Part shown: piece by piece, positions 47,288 to 58,464 of the stretch
Position numbering within the stretch: the first letter of the stretch is position 1
How the letters are laid out: every line of letters starts with the position of its first letter
Origin: Pseudomonas sp. ATCC PTA-122608
GTDB lineage: Bacteria; Pseudomonadota; Gammaproteobacteria; Pseudomonadales; Pseudomonadaceae
DNA: 64,000 nt
Assembly (NCBI RefSeq): GCF_001952855.1
Contig: NZ_LPNO01000009.1
Location: 81,720-145,719, forward strand
Direction of reading: 5' to 3'
Program-made: the position numbers and the translations under genes
Notes under the pieces: model-generated
What the model saw: the letters and a program-made list of their open reading frames with translations, nothing else
The model's database searches: none
Told to the model about the DNA's origin: nothing

Positions 47288-48001
47288 TTAGCCTTTTTCA
47301 GGCTGGAAGCGAACCACAAAACCCTTGAGTTTTTGCTGGCGATCCAGCGAGTCACGCAGGCGATCCGCCTCGGCGCGCTCGATCAGCGGTCCGACAAATA
47401 CCCGGTTCTTGCCGTCAGCACTGCGGATATAGGCGTTGTAACCCTGGCTGCGCAGGGTTTTCTGCAACGCTTCGGCGCTTTCGCGATTAGCCAGGCTGGC
47501 CAGCTGGATCGACCAACTGATCGGCAGGCCATTCGGATCAATGCGGCTTTGACCGACGTCTGGCTTGCCCGGTGCAGCCGGTTGCGGCGCCACAGGTTTT
47601 GGCGCTGGTGCCGGCGCAGCAGGCTTGGCCGCGACTGCCGGAGCAGCCGGTGCAGCCGGTGCAGGCTTGGCCGCGACTGCCGGAGCAGCCGGTGCAGCCG
47701 GTGCAGGCTTCACCACCGGCACGCTCGGCTGAATCGGCATCGACGGCGCCTGCTGCGCAGCCACTTCGTCATCGGTCGGCACCGGCTCTTCTTCCGGCAG
47801 CGCCTGCGGCTCGGGAACCACCACCGGCTCAACCTGAACCTGAGGCACCGCGGGCGCCTGGGGCGCAGCGGGGGCCTCGACGGTCACCTGGCGCTGCTCG
47901 TCCTGGCGGGAAAACAGCATCGGCAGAAAAATCACCGCCAACGCCACCAGAACCAGGGCTCCAACCATTCGCTGCTTGTATGCGCTATCCAGTAATGCCA
48001 T
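47288..48001 (-). CDS. dedD: SPOR-domain cell division protein, DedD-like
   Basis: A 237-residue protein: short cytoplasmic N terminus, one membrane span (about residues 13-30, GALVLVALAVIFLPML), a long Pro/Ala/Val linker and a C-terminal SPOR domain (about 160-237; WSIQLASLANRESAEAL, VFVGPLIERAEA). SPOR domains bind denuded peptidoglycan at the septum. A tandem 42-base duplication encodes two Pro/Ala/Lys repeats in the linker (about 47628-47712). The start at 48001 follows GGAGGA; its first codons overlap folC. Confidence 0.88.
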   Translation of the reverse strand: MALLDSAYKQRMVGALVLVALAVIFLPMLFSRQDEQRQVTVEAPAAPQAPAVPQVQVEPVVVPEPQALPEEEPVPTDDEVAAQQAPSMPIQPSVPVVKPAPAAPAAPAVAAKPAPAAPAAPAVAAKPAAPAPAPKPVAPQPAAPGKPDVGQSRIDPNGLPISWSIQLASLANRESAEALQKTLRSQGYNAYIRSADGKNRVFVGPLIERAEADRLRDSLDRQQKLKGFVVRFQPEKG

Positions 48002-49292
48002 GTGCAGCTTCCTCCGTGGAGCGCCGGGCCAACCACTCGAGTGCCTCGGCAACACAATAAAATGATCCGAACAACAGAATCTCATCCTCAGGCGTCGCAA
48101 CCGCACACTGGGCTTCCAGGGCGGCTGTCACGCTTGCATGGGACGTCACCGACGCGCCAAGGTTCTGCAACGCAACCTGCAACTCGACAGCGGGACGACT
48201 GCGGGACGTATCCAGCGGTGCAACCGCCCAGGCCTGGATGTCACCCAGCAATGGCGCAACCACACCGTTCAGGTCCTTGTCAGACAGCAACCCGAACACC
48301 GCGAGGCGGCGACCGACGGGCGGCGTACGTGCCAGGCGCTTGGCCAGGTATTCGGCGGCGTGAGGGTTATGCCCCACATCCAGCAGCAGGTTCAGGCGCT
48401 TGCCCTTCCAGTCGAAGCTGCGCCGATCAAGACGCCCCACCACACGAGTAGCCTGCAACGTAGCGGCAATCTGCTCCGCATGCCAGGGCAAATCCAGCAA
48501 CAAATAGGCTTGCAGCGCGAGCGCGGCGTTTTCCATTGGCAGGTTCAGCAGCGGCAGGTTGCGCAATTCAACGGTTTGGCCGCGCGCATCGAGCCCGCGC
48601 CATTGCCAATGCAGGTCGCCAATCTCGAGATTGAAATCACGTCCACGCAGGAAGAACGGACAGTCCAGCTCGCGCACCTTGTCCAGCAAGGTATGCGGCG
48701 GATCCAGGTCACCGCACAGTGCAGGCTTGCCCTGGCGGAAAATCCCGGCCTTTTCATAGGCCACGGACTCACGGGTGTTACCCAGATAGTCGGCGTGGTC
48801 GACACCAATGCTGGTGATCAGCGCAAGGTCAGCATCTACCACGTTGACCGTGTCCAGACGCCCGCCCAGGCCGACTTCCAGCACCACCACATCGAGTTGC
48901 GCACGCTCGAACAGCCAGAACGCCGCCAGGGTGCCCATCTCGAAATAAGTCAGGGAAATCTCGCCACGCCCGGCATCGAGTGCGGCGAAGGCTTCGCAGA
49001 GTTGCTCGTCAGTGGCTTCGACACCATTGAGTTGCACCCGCTCGTTGTAGCGCAGCAGGTGCGGCGAGTTGTACACGCCGACCTTCAGGCCCTGAGCTTG
49101 CAGCAAGGCCGCGACAAAGGCACAGGTGGAGCCCTTGCCGTTGGTGCCGGTCACCGTGATCACGCGCGGCGCCGGCCGGCCCAACCCGAGGCGGGCCGCT
49201 ACCTGTTGCGAGCGCTCCAGGCCCATGTCGATGGCTGACGGATGCAACTGCTCAAGGTAGGCGAGCCATTCGCCCAGGGTACGTTGGGTCAT
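47985..49292 (-). CDS. folC: Folylpolyglutamate/dihydrofolate synthase
   Basis: A 435-residue Mur-ligase-type enzyme that adds glutamate to folates and makes dihydrofolate. TGTNGKGST (residues 48-56) is the P-loop, [11 protein letters not shown] and [13 protein letters not shown] the central motifs, and DVGHNPHA the C-terminal one. It is coupled to accD upstream by a four-base overlap. Confidence 0.96.
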   Translation of the reverse strand: MTQRTLGEWLAYLEQLHPSAIDMGLERSQQVAARLGLGRPAPRVITVTGTNGKGSTCAFVAALLQAQGLKVGVYNSPHLLRYNERVQLNGVEATDEQLCEAFAALDAGRGEISLTYFEMGTLAAFWLFERAQLDVVVLEVGLGGRLDTVNVVDADLALITSIGVDHADYLGNTRESVAYEKAGIFRQGKPALCGDLDPPHTLLDKVRELDCPFFLRGRDFNLEIGDLHWQWRGLDARGQTVELRNLPLLNLPMENAALALQAYLLLDLPWHAEQIAATLQATRVVGRLDRRSFDWKGKRLNLLLDVGHNPHAAEYLAKRLARTPPVGRRLAVFGLLSDKDLNGVVAPLLGDIQAWAVAPLDTSRSRPAVELQVALQNLGASVTSHASVTAALEAQCAVATPEDEILLFGSFYCVAEALEWLARRSTEEAAHGITG

Positions 49293-50209
49293 ATGTTTGC
49301 AGGCACCGGCGGCACGATGATCGGCTCGATTTTAGGCGCAACGTACACAGGCGTCGGCAGGCCCATCATCTGGGCAAGCAGGTTGCCCAGGCGTGGACGC
49401 AGCTCGGAACGGGCAATGATCATGTCGATCGCACCGTGCTCCAGCAGGAACTCGCTGCGCTGGAAGCCTTCCGGCAGTTTTTCGCGAACGGTTTGCTCGA
49501 TAACACGTGGGCCGGCGAAACCGATCAGGGCTTTTGGCTCACCGACGATCACGTCACCCAACATGGCCAGGCTGGCGGAAACGCCGCCGTAGACCGGGTC
49601 GGTCAGCACGGAGATGAACGGAATACCTTCTTCACGCAGACGCGCCAGTACCGCGGAGGTCTTGGCCATTTGCATCAGGGAGATCAGCGCTTCCTGCATC
49701 CGCGCGCCGCCGGAGGCTGCGAAGCAGATCATCGGGCAGCGATTTTCCAGGGCGTAGTTGGCGGCACGTACAAAACGCTCACCGACGATGGCGCCCATGG
49801 AACCACCCATGAAGGAGAATTCGAAGGCCGAAACCACCACGGGCATGCCCAGCAGCTTGCCGCTGACGGAAATCAGCGCGTCCTTCTCACCGGTCTGCTT
49901 CTGGGCAGCGGTCAGGCGGTCTTTGTACTTCTTGCCGTCGCGGAATTTCAGACGGTCAACCGGCTCCAGGTCAGCGCCCAGTTCAGCGCGACCATCGGCG
50001 TCGAGGAAGATATCAATGCGGGCGCGGGCGCCGATACGCATGTGGTGGTTGCACTTGGGGCAAACGTCCAGGGTCTTTTCCAGCTCCGGGCGATACAACA
50101 CCGCGTCGCAGGATGGGCACTTGTGCCAAAGACCTTCAGGAACCGAGCTTTTCTTCACCTCGGAACGCATGATCGAGGGGATCAGTTTGTCTACTAACCA
50201 GTTGCTCAT
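49289..50209 (-). CDS. accD: Acetyl-CoA carboxylase carboxyltransferase beta subunit
   Basis: A 306-residue subunit of acetyl-CoA carboxylase. The N-terminal zinc ribbon is CPSC/CPKC (about residues 30-52). [14 protein letters not shown] and [10 protein letters not shown] bind acyl-CoA and carboxybiotin. The start at 50209 follows GGAG; an upstream extension of eleven codons is unlikely. It forms the conserved trpF-accD-folC order. Confidence 0.96.
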   Translation of the reverse strand: MSNWLVDKLIPSIMRSEVKKSSVPEGLWHKCPSCDAVLYRPELEKTLDVCPKCNHHMRIGARARIDIFLDADGRAELGADLEPVDRLKFRDGKKYKDRLTAAQKQTGEKDALISVSGKLLGMPVVVSAFEFSFMGGSMGAIVGERFVRAANYALENRCPMICFAASGGARMQEALISLMQMAKTSAVLARLREEGIPFISVLTDPVYGGVSASLAMLGDVIVGEPKALIGFAGPRVIEQTVREKLPEGFQRSEFLLEHGAIDMIIARSELRPRLGNLLAQMMGLPTPVYVAPKIEPIIVPPVPANI

Positions 50210-50452
50210 GCTTTCTTTCTCCAGTACCGGTGGCTTGAACACAGCCCCGCGTATGCCCTTGAGCTAAATTCATATGTGGCGATGACACAAACTGGACGGG
50301 GTCAGACGTTCGACCTGCCATTTCCTGCCTGTGCCCTCAGCCTTCCAGACAACCTGCAGTGCAGGGTTGCCACTTCATTTCCGGGCCTCCCACAGGCGGC
50401 GCCGGGCTGTTTTACACAGTGGTAGTTATGGACGGCGGCAGACTGCCAGCCG

Positions 50453-51085
50453 TCACATCGTGCCACTGCTGTCGCGCACGGCCTGCATGAATGCGCGAAT
50501 CTTTGCGTGATCCTTGATGCCTTTGGCCTGCTCTACCCCACCGCTGACGTCAACGGCGTAAGGCCGAACCTGCCGGATGGCGCTGGCGACATTGCCCGGA
50601 TTCAGGCCGCCCGCCAGGATAATCGGCTTGCTCAGGCCTTCGGGAATCAGCGACCAGTCAAACGCCTCACCGGTGCCACCGGGAACACCTTCGACGTAGG
50701 TGTCGAGAAGAATCCCGCGCGCCCCGGTGTAGGCAGCGCATGCCGCAGCGATATCGTCGCCGGCTTTGACCCGCAACGCCTTGATATACGGACGCTGATA
50801 GCTCTCGCACTCATCAGGGCTTTCATCGCCATGGAACTGCAGCATGTCCAGCTGCACCGCATCGAGGGTTTCATTCAGCTCGCAACGGCTGGCGTTGACG
50901 AACAAGCCGACAGTGGTCACGAACGGCGGTAACGCGGCAATGATCGCCCGCGCCTGCAACACATTCACCGCCCGCGGGCTTTTGGCATAAAACACGAAAC
51001 CGATGGCATCGGCCCCCGCCTCGACCGCCGCCAACGCGTCTTCTATGCGGGTAATCCCGCAAATCTTGCTGCGAACGGCAGACAT
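50453..51085 (-). CDS. trpF: Phosphoribosylanthranilate isomerase
   Basis: A 210-residue TIM-barrel enzyme of tryptophan synthesis. [11 protein letters not shown] at the front carries the catalytic Cys7, and the C-terminal [15 protein letters not shown] carries the phosphate site and catalytic Asp. The gene is separate from the other trp genes, as normal for Pseudomonas. The 243-base gap to accD holds no gene that I can see. Confidence 0.96.
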   Translation of the reverse strand: MSAVRSKICGITRIEDALAAVEAGADAIGFVFYAKSPRAVNVLQARAIIAALPPFVTTVGLFVNASRCELNETLDAVQLDMLQFHGDESPDECESYQRPYIKALRVKAGDDIAAACAAYTGARGILLDTYVEGVPGGTGEAFDWSLIPEGLSKPIILAGGLNPGNVASAIRQVRPYAVDVSGGVEQAKGIKDHAKIRAFMQAVRDSSGTM

Positions 51086-51148
51086 GTCGATTAAACCTCA
51101 GGGCGTGTCCGAGAAAGTCCCGGATGGTAACAAATGCTTTTGAGGGCG

Positions 51149-52003
51149 TCAGCCGCCAAGTTCGCTGAAACCTGTGAGGAAGTGTGGCCCGATGAACCGC
51201 TGCGGCAATTCAAACTCGTCGCGGTACTCCACATCCACCAAGTACAGGCCGAACGGATGCGCCGTGACGCCGCCGGTGCGACGAATCCGGCTTTCCAGCA
51301 CTTCCTTGGCCCACTCCACCGGACGCTCGCCGGTCCCGATGGTCATCAGCACCCCGGCGATATTGCGCACCATATGGTGCAGGAAGGCGCCGGCGCGAAT
51401 ATCCAGCACGATCATCTTGCCGTGGCGCGTCACCCGCAGATGATGGACTTCCTTGATCGGCGACTTGGCCTGGCACTGGCCGGCACGAAACGCGCTGAAA
51501 TCATGGATACCCACCAGATGCTGGGCGGCCTCGGCCATGCGCTCGGCGTCCAGGGGGCGGTGGTTCCAGGTAATTTCTTCGTTGAGATGGGCCGGGCGGA
51601 TCTGATCGTTGTAGATCACATAGCGATAACGCCGGGCGATGGCCTTGAAGCGCGCATGAAAATCCGCCGGCATCACCTTGGCCCAACTGACGCTGACGTC
51701 GTGAGGCAAGTTGATATTGGCGCCCATCACCCACGCCTTCATCGAGCGCTCGGCCTGGGTATCGAAGTGCACCACTTGCCCGCAGGCATGCACGCCGGCG
51801 TCGGTACGCCCGGCACACATCAGCGACACCGGTGAGTCGGCGACTTTCGACAGGGCCTTCTCCAGGGTTTCCTGCACCGTCGGCACGCCGGAGGCCTGGC
51901 GCTGCCAGCCGCGATAGCGTGAGCCTTTGTATTCCACGCCCAGGGCGATTCTGAAAAAGCCTGCGGCCGCCATTTCGGCGGCCGCGTTATCTATATTTGC
52001 CAA
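51149..52003 (-). CDS. truA: tRNA pseudouridine(38-40) synthase
   Basis: A 284-residue pseudouridine synthase with the catalytic aspartate in GRTDAGVHA, the YKGSRYRGWQRQ opening and RAGAFLHHMVRN near the C terminus. The start is uncertain: the TTG at 52003 gives MANIDNAAAEM; an ATG at 51973 and a TTG at 52030 are alternatives without clearly better ribosome sites. It lies between fimV and trpF, the standard order. Confidence 0.93.
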   Translation of the reverse strand: MANIDNAAAEMAAAGFFRIALGVEYKGSRYRGWQRQASGVPTVQETLEKALSKVADSPVSLMCAGRTDAGVHACGQVVHFDTQAERSMKAWVMGANINLPHDVSVSWAKVMPADFHARFKAIARRYRYVIYNDQIRPAHLNEEITWNHRPLDAERMAEAAQHLVGIHDFSAFRAGQCQAKSPIKEVHHLRVTRHGKMIVLDIRAGAFLHHMVRNIAGVLMTIGTGERPVEWAKEVLESRIRRTGGVTAHPFGLYLVDVEYRDEFELPQRFIGPHFLTGFSELGG

Positions 52004-52071
52004 GAACTGAGAGCCTGATGAGTTGCGCAAAGGCGGCCATTATAAGGCCGCGCGCCGAGCTTGGGGCTTTT

Positions 52072-52171
52072 TGTAGGAGCGAGCTTGCTCGCGAAGGTCG
52101 TTAACGATAACGCGCCCATCCTGGATGAACGCGGTGCCTGGGAGTTCTTCGCGAGCAAGCTCGCTCCTACA
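52072..52171. repeat. REPIN (paired REP), A-type
   Basis: Inverted A-type copies at 52072-52096 and 52147-52171 in the fimV-truA gap, with a 50-base loop similar in length and partly in sequence to that at 44790-44889. Confidence 0.88.
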
Positions 52172-52182
52172 GGGGGAAGGGA

Positions 52183-54732
52183 TCAAGCCAGCCGGCTGAG
52201 CATTTCCTTGGCTTCGCCTTTTTGACCGTCGTCGCCTTCCTTAAGCACTTCGCCAAGAATGTCCCGCGCGCCATCGGCATCGCCCATGTCGATGTAGGCC
52301 TGGGCCAGGTCAAGCTTGGTCGCCACTTCATCGGTGCCGGAGAGGAAGTCGAATTCCGGCTCATCGCCACCCAATGCTGCGTCTGCCTCGGTGAAGGACG
52401 GCTCGATGGGCGGATGCTCCAGGCTTTGCGACAGGCGATCCAGCTCGGCGTTGACGTCGTCAAGTTCCGAGGCGAATGCATCCGGCTTGGCCGCGGCAGG
52501 TGCCTCGGGTTCGTCGGCCAGGGACAGGTCGAAATCTTCCGGCAGCTCGAGGTCGTCCAGGTCGGCTGGTGTCAGGGTCGGCGGCTCTACCGGTGGCTGG
52601 CCCTTCATCTGGTCTTCGAGACCGGAGAGGAACTCGTCGTCGGACTGGGTCGACGATGGCGGGTCGAGCTGCAGGTCCAGGTCGAAGTCCGAGAGGTCTT
52701 CCTCGCTGGCCTTGGCCTCGGTCTGCTGTTGCAGCACCGACTCAAAGCTCAGGTCGTCCGACGCTGGCTTGACCACGGCCGGGGAAGCGGCTTCCAGATC
52801 GTCCAGGCTCAGGTCGAAGTCGGTGTCAAACGCGTCAGGTTCCGGCGCAGGAGCAGGCGGCGCGGGTTCGTCCTTGAGCAGGTCCTTGACGTATTGGGCG
52901 TCGAGGGCGGCCGCAGCAACGGCAGCGCTGACGCCAGCCGCGAGCACGGCCATGGCCGGGAAGCGACTTTTCAGCTGTTCAACCTGGGCATGGTTGTCAC
53001 CATTGGCGACCAATTGGCGCTCCTGGGTGACAAACCCTTCCTTGTTGCCCTGCAAACCGTGGACTTCCATCAGTTTGAGGCGCAGGTCGCTGCGGGCTGG
53101 CTCTTGCTTGATCGCATCTTCCAGTACTTCAGCGGCCTGGTTCAGGTGGCCACGGTCGATGTGCGACTGGGCTTGAGCCAGGGCGTCGGCCGGGCGCTCA
53201 GCAGCAACAGGAGCGACAACCGGTGCAATCACCGGAGCAACCACTGCTGCCGGAGCTGGAGCTGGAGCCAGCTTGACGTTCGGCGGCGGCACATCAAGGC
53301 CTTCGAAACTGTCGGATGGCAGATCGTGATCAATGTTCGGCGCAAATTCCGGCTCTTCAGCCAGGGCCCGCGCCATGCGCAGGTGCTTTTCTTCTTCAAG
53401 GCGCGCATTGCGATGACGCGCCCACAGCAGCAGAAGCAACAGCACCAGCAAACCCGCCGCGCCGCCGATCACGCCGAGCACAATCGGGTTGGTCAGCAGG
53501 TCGTTGAATTTACCTTCGGTGGTAGCAGGCACCGCGTCAGCCTTGATCGGCGTCTCGACCGGCGCAGCCGCGGGGGTTGCCGCCGGGGTTGCCGCAACCG
53601 GCGCGGCCGGTTGTGCAGCCACTTCAGCCGGCATCGCGGCCGTGGCAGCAGGCTGCGCCGCAGCGCCACCTGGGGTCTGCAGCTTGGCCAATTGATTGTT
53701 CTTGAGCTCGATCAGCCGCTGCAGTTTGTCCAGCTGACTTTGCAGGTCAGCCATGCGGCTTTTCAGTTCTTCATTCTCGCGACGGGTCGAATCCAGGCTT
53801 TCCTGGGTCACCGCCAGCTTGTTGTTCAAGGCCCGGCTATCACCAGCCCCGCCCTTCACGCCTTTCTTGGCGGCTTCGGCGGAAACCAGGCTCAAGTTGT
53901 CCTTGGTATTGGTCTGCGCAGGTGCGTTACCGGCCTGGGTACGCTTGGTGGCGTCGAGTTGCGCCTTGCCGGCGGGCTGATTGGCGCCGCGACGCCCCTC
54001 GCGCCACGCCGCATTTTGCGCAGTCACTTCAGCAACCGCCTGGGGCTGCGGCAGGCTGGTGCTTTGCCCAGAATCTGGCAGGCGCAGGACATGGCCGGTT
54101 TTCATGCGGTTGATGTTGCCGCCGACAAAGGCATCAGGGTTCAGTGCCTGAATGGCCAGCATGGTTTGCTGCACCGAGGCGCCGTTACGGTTCTTCGCGG
54201 CGATTTCCCACAAGGTGTCGTGGGAAGTTGTGGTGAGTTCCTTGGGCTTGGTGACTGGCGGAGCCGACGTCACAGGCGACGTCAGGCGCGGTGCAGGTGC
54301 AGGCGCGCCGGCCGTCGGGGTCGACTGGTCGAACTTGGCCGGGTCCAGCAACACGCTGTAGTCGCGCATCAGGCGGCCATTGGGCCATTGCACCTGCAGC
54401 AGGAAACGCACATAGGAATCAGGCAACGGCTGGCTGGAGGTGACACGCACCACACTGCGGCCGTTCGGGTTGACCACCGGGGTGAAGGTCAGGTCATTCA
54501 GGAAAGCCTGGCGATCAACGCCCGCATCCACGAAGGCCTGGGACGAAGCGAGGCTGGGGGTGATCTCGGAGGCGGTCAGGCCACCGACGTCGAGCAGCTC
54601 GATCTCCACCGACAGCGGCTGGTTCAGCTTCGACTTGAGAGTCATCTCCCCAAGTTGCAGTGCTTGCGCCATACCGGAGGACAGCGCCGAGGCGGCCGCT
54701 ATTGCTAACACCAGTTTGCGAACTTGAACCAT
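52183..54732 (-). CDS. fimV: FimV peptidoglycan-binding motility hub protein
   Basis: An 849-residue inner-membrane protein. It has a signal sequence, the FimV N-terminal domain (LGEMTLKSKLNQPLSVEIEL), a LysM module (HDTLWEIAAKNR to MKTGHVLRLP, about 175-235), coiled coil (about 305-350), a Pro/Ala linker, one membrane span (about residues 415-437) and a large acidic cytoplasmic part ending in the FimV C-terminal TPR-like domain (KLDLAQAYIDMGD). In Pseudomonas it organises type IV pili and polar cAMP signalling. The start at 54732 follows AAGGATGAGG. Confidence 0.95.
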   Translation of the reverse strand: MVQVRKLVLAIAAASALSSGMAQALQLGEMTLKSKLNQPLSVEIELLDVGGLTASEITPSLASSQAFVDAGVDRQAFLNDLTFTPVVNPNGRSVVRVTSSQPLPDSYVRFLLQVQWPNGRLMRDYSVLLDPAKFDQSTPTAGAPAPAPRLTSPVTSAPPVTKPKELTTTSHDTLWEIAAKNRNGASVQQTMLAIQALNPDAFVGGNINRMKTGHVLRLPDSGQSTSLPQPQAVAEVTAQNAAWREGRRGANQPAGKAQLDATKRTQAGNAPAQTNTKDNLSLVSAEAAKKGVKGGAGDSRALNNKLAVTQESLDSTRRENEELKSRMADLQSQLDKLQRLIELKNNQLAKLQTPGGAAAQPAATAAMPAEVAAQPAAPVAATPAATPAAAPVETPIKADAVPATTEGKFNDLLTNPIVLGVIGGAAGLLVLLLLLLWARHRNARLEEEKHLRMARALAEEPEFAPNIDHDLPSDSFEGLDVPPPNVKLAPAPAPAAVVAPVIAPVVAPVAAERPADALAQAQSHIDRGHLNQAAEVLEDAIKQEPARSDLRLKLMEVHGLQGNKEGFVTQERQLVANGDNHAQVEQLKSRFPAMAVLAAGVSAAVAAAALDAQYVKDLLKDEPAPPAPAPEPDAFDTDFDLSLDDLEAASPAVVKPASDDLSFESVLQQQTEAKASEEDLSDFDLDLQLDPPSSTQSDDEFLSGLEDQMKGQPPVEPPTLTPADLDDLELPEDFDLSLADEPEAPAAAKPDAFASELDDVNAELDRLSQSLEHPPIEPSFTEADAALGGDEPEFDFLSGTDEVATKLDLAQAYIDMGDADGARDILGEVLKEGDDGQKGEAKEMLSRLA

Positions 54733-54892
54733 AGCCTCATCCTTTTTGAACACTCCCCGGCCTGCGAGAAGGGTGGTAACCGCTGCCATAAGGCATGGCG
54801 AGCCGATAGGTCACCGACGCGCAATCTTTCCAGCTTGGGGCCAAGCATAGCGCTTGGCTAGAATCAATCTACAAATTGCCGCCAAGTATCTT

Positions 54893-55903
54893 TTACACAA
54901 GGCCTTTTATCAACAACTGCGCCAGCTGTACGGCGTTAAGTGCGGCGCCTTTGCGTACGTTATCTGACGTCAGCCACACATTTAGTTCCGCCGGGTCATC
55001 GACACCGGCACGCACCCGGCCAACGTAGACCACGTCCTGACCGACCGCATCGCCAACCGCCGTGGGGTAATCGCCCTCTTCCACCAGCTCGACACCCGGC
55101 GCCGAGTCCAGGGCAAGGTTGACGGCGGCAAGATCGACCGCCGCCCCCAATTGCAGTGACACAGTCAGGCTATCGCCAAAAAACACCGGGGCTTGAACGC
55201 AGGTTGCGGAAATCTTTAGCAAAGGCATTTCCAGCACCGCGCGCAATTCGTGCACCAGGCGCTTTTCCAGGGCGGTATGGCCTTGGGCGTCAGGCTTGCC
55301 GACCTGGGCCAGCAGGTTGAAGGCCATCTGCCGATCGAAGAATTTTGGCTCCAACGGGCGCACGTTCAGCAATTCGGCGGTCTGCCGGGCGAGTTCGGCG
55401 ACCGCTTCACGGCCCTGGGCGGAAACAGCGAGATTGGCCGTGACGCTGACGCGCTGGATATCCAGCAAGCCGCGCAGTGGCGCCAGCACCACGGCCAGGG
55501 CGGTGGCCGATGGGCTTGGGCTGCTGACCTGATAGGGCCTTTTCAGGCCATCCAGGACGTGGGCATTGGCTTCCGGAACCACTTGCGGCGCCTGATCGGC
55601 CGGCAAGGCGCCGGACAGGTCGATCAGCGTGCAGCCAGCGGCGGTGGCGCGCGGGGCAAAACTCAAGGTGACCGCAGGGCCGGCGGCGAAGAACACCAGC
55701 TGGACTTTGCTGAAATCAAATTCGTCGACTTCCCGTACCCGCACGTTCTTGCCACGAAACGGCACCGAATGCCCGGCCGACTCGCTGCTGGCCAGCAGGT
55801 GCAGGTTGCCTACCGGGAAGTCCTGCTCTTCGAGGATCTGCACCAGGGTTTCGCCAACGGTGCCGGTAGCGCCGATCACGGCAATATCAAAGGTCTGGGT
55901 CAT
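54893..55903 (-). CDS. usg: Asd-like protein lacking the catalytic Cys (USG-1 type)
   Basis: A 336-residue paralogue of aspartate-semialdehyde dehydrogenase next to asd. The nucleotide-binding motif GATGTVGETL is kept. Where active enzymes have N-C-T/S-T in the SGNCST loop, this protein reads SSPSPSATAL, so the catalytic cysteine is replaced. It corresponds to the USG-1 homologue found beside asd-leuB-truA in pseudomonads. It is probably not a dehydrogenase, and its role is unknown. Confidence 0.88.
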   Translation of the reverse strand: MTQTFDIAVIGATGTVGETLVQILEEQDFPVGNLHLLASSESAGHSVPFRGKNVRVREVDEFDFSKVQLVFFAAGPAVTLSFAPRATAAGCTLIDLSGALPADQAPQVVPEANAHVLDGLKRPYQVSSPSPSATALAVVLAPLRGLLDIQRVSVTANLAVSAQGREAVAELARQTAELLNVRPLEPKFFDRQMAFNLLAQVGKPDAQGHTALEKRLVHELRAVLEMPLLKISATCVQAPVFFGDSLTVSLQLGAAVDLAAVNLALDSAPGVELVEEGDYPTAVGDAVGQDVVYVGRVRAGVDDPAELNVWLTSDNVRKGAALNAVQLAQLLIKGLV

Positions 55904-55996
55904 GGGGGCTGCCTCGGGCATTGCGGGGGGAGCGGCACTTTACCGGGTGGTTGGGGGTGAGGCAATTAACCTGGGGCTTGTGGTGTGGCTGATGGC

Positions 55997-56086
55997 CTCT
56001 TCGCGAGCAAGCCCGCTCCCACATTCGACCGAGTTTCTTCAGTTGAAATGCGATCAAATGTGGGAGCGGGCTTGCTCGCGAAGAGG
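55997..56086. repeat. REPIN (paired REP), G-type, reversed order
   Basis: Two G-type copies in the usg-asd gap, but in the opposite relative order to the others: the CGCGAGCAAGCCCGCTCC copy comes first (55997-56022), the GGAGCGGGCTTGCTCGCG copy second (56059-56086), so the arms pair from their other ends. Confidence 0.85.
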
Positions 56087-56100
56087 CCCGAGCGCGCAAT

Positions 56101-56134
56101 AAAAAACCCGCGCCTGTCACCAGAGCGCGGGTTT
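56101..56134 (-). terminator. Terminator after asd
   Basis: On the minus strand AAACCCGCGC pairs with GCGCGGGTTT around an eleven-base loop, followed by TTT. It directly follows the asd stop. Confidence 0.85.
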
Positions 56135-56151
56135 CCAATTACCAGCAGCGA

Positions 56152-57264
56152 TTACCGCTCCAGCAAGATCCGCAGCATGCGACGCAACGGCTCAGCCGCA
56201 CCCCACAGCAGTTGGTCGCCGACGGTGAACGCGCCCAGGTACTGAGTCCCCATGTTCAGCTTGCGCAGACGGCCAACCGGCACATTCAGGGTACCGGTCA
56301 CCTTATTCGGGCTCAGTTCCTGGATGCTGATATCGCGGTTGTTCGGCACCAGCTTGACCCAAGGGTTGTGCTGGCTGATCAGCCCTTCGATATCGGCGAT
56401 CGGCACGTCTTTGTTCAGCTTGATGGTCAGCGCCTGGCTGTGGCAACGCATGGCGCCGATGCGCACGCAGATACCGTCCACCGGGATCGGGCTCTTGAAG
56501 CGACCAAGGATCTTGTTGGTCTCGGCCTGGGCCTTCCACTCTTCACGGCTCTGGCCGTTAGGCAGTTCCTTGTCGATCCACGGGATCAGGCTACCGGCCA
56601 AGGGCACGCCGAAGTTCTCGGTCGGGTAGGCTTCACTGCGCATGGCTTCAGCCACACGGCGGTCGATGTCGAGGATCGCGCTGGCCGGGTCAGCCAGTTG
56701 ATCGGCAACCGCAGCGTGGGTCGCGCCCATTTGCTTGATCAGTTCACGCATGTTCTGCGCGCCGGCACCGGAGGCCGCCTGATAGGTCATGGCGCTCATC
56801 CACTCCACCAGGCCGGCTTCGAACAAGCCGCCCAGGCCCATCAGCATCAGGCTGACGGTGCAGTTGCCGCCGATGTAGTTCTTGGTGCCTGCGTCCAGTT
56901 GCTGGTCGATCACCTTGCGGTTGACCGGGTCCAGGACGATGACCGCGTCATCCTGCATGCGCAGGCTGGAAGCGGCGTCGATCCAGTAACCCTGCCAGCC
57001 GGCTTCGCGCAGCTTGGGGAAGACTTCGCTGGTGTAGTCGCCACCCTGGCAGGTCAGAATGACGTCGAGGGTCTTCAGTTCTTCAATGTTATAGGCGTCC
57101 TTGAGCGGAGCAATGTCCTTGCCCACAGACGGCCCTTGACCACCTACATTGGAAGTGGTGAAAAACACCGGCTCAATCAGATCGAAATCCTGCTCTTCCA
57201 GCATCCGCTGCATGAGCACGGAACCGACCATACCGCGCCAACCGATCAGACCTACACGTTTCAT
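56152..57264 (-). CDS. asd: Aspartate-semialdehyde dehydrogenase
   Basis: A 370-residue enzyme at the branch to lysine, threonine, methionine and diaminopimelate. [10 protein letters not shown] binds NADP, and the catalytic Cys lies in [16 protein letters not shown] (about residue 134). The length and the [10 protein letters not shown] block are of the gammaproteobacterial type. It has the active-site Cys that the neighbouring USG-1 protein lacks. Confidence 0.97.
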   Translation of the reverse strand: MKRVGLIGWRGMVGSVLMQRMLEEQDFDLIEPVFFTTSNVGGQGPSVGKDIAPLKDAYNIEELKTLDVILTCQGGDYTSEVFPKLREAGWQGYWIDAASSLRMQDDAVIVLDPVNRKVIDQQLDAGTKNYIGGNCTVSLMLMGLGGLFEAGLVEWMSAMTYQAASGAGAQNMRELIKQMGATHAAVADQLADPASAILDIDRRVAEAMRSEAYPTENFGVPLAGSLIPWIDKELPNGQSREEWKAQAETNKILGRFKSPIPVDGICVRIGAMRCHSQALTIKLNKDVPIADIEGLISQHNPWVKLVPNNRDISIQELSPNKVTGTLNVPVGRLRKLNMGTQYLGAFTVGDQLLWGAAEPLRRMLRILLER

Positions 57265-57328
57265 CGCAACTACACCTTGTTCAAAAGTGGGCCGCCTTGC
57301 AGCAACATCTGCAAGCGGGCCCGAGAGA

Positions 57329-58411
<1,083 letters not shown>

Positions 58412-58464
58412 GGGTTCCTCATTTCATCAAGCGACCCGCCCGTGGGCAGGTCGGGAAAAATTAA

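Noticed and set aside
52222..54708. Long open frame (828 codons) antisense to fimV
   Set aside because: It mirrors the codon bias of the GC-rich fimV gene, has low-complexity composition and no ribosome site, while fimV is complete and well conserved.
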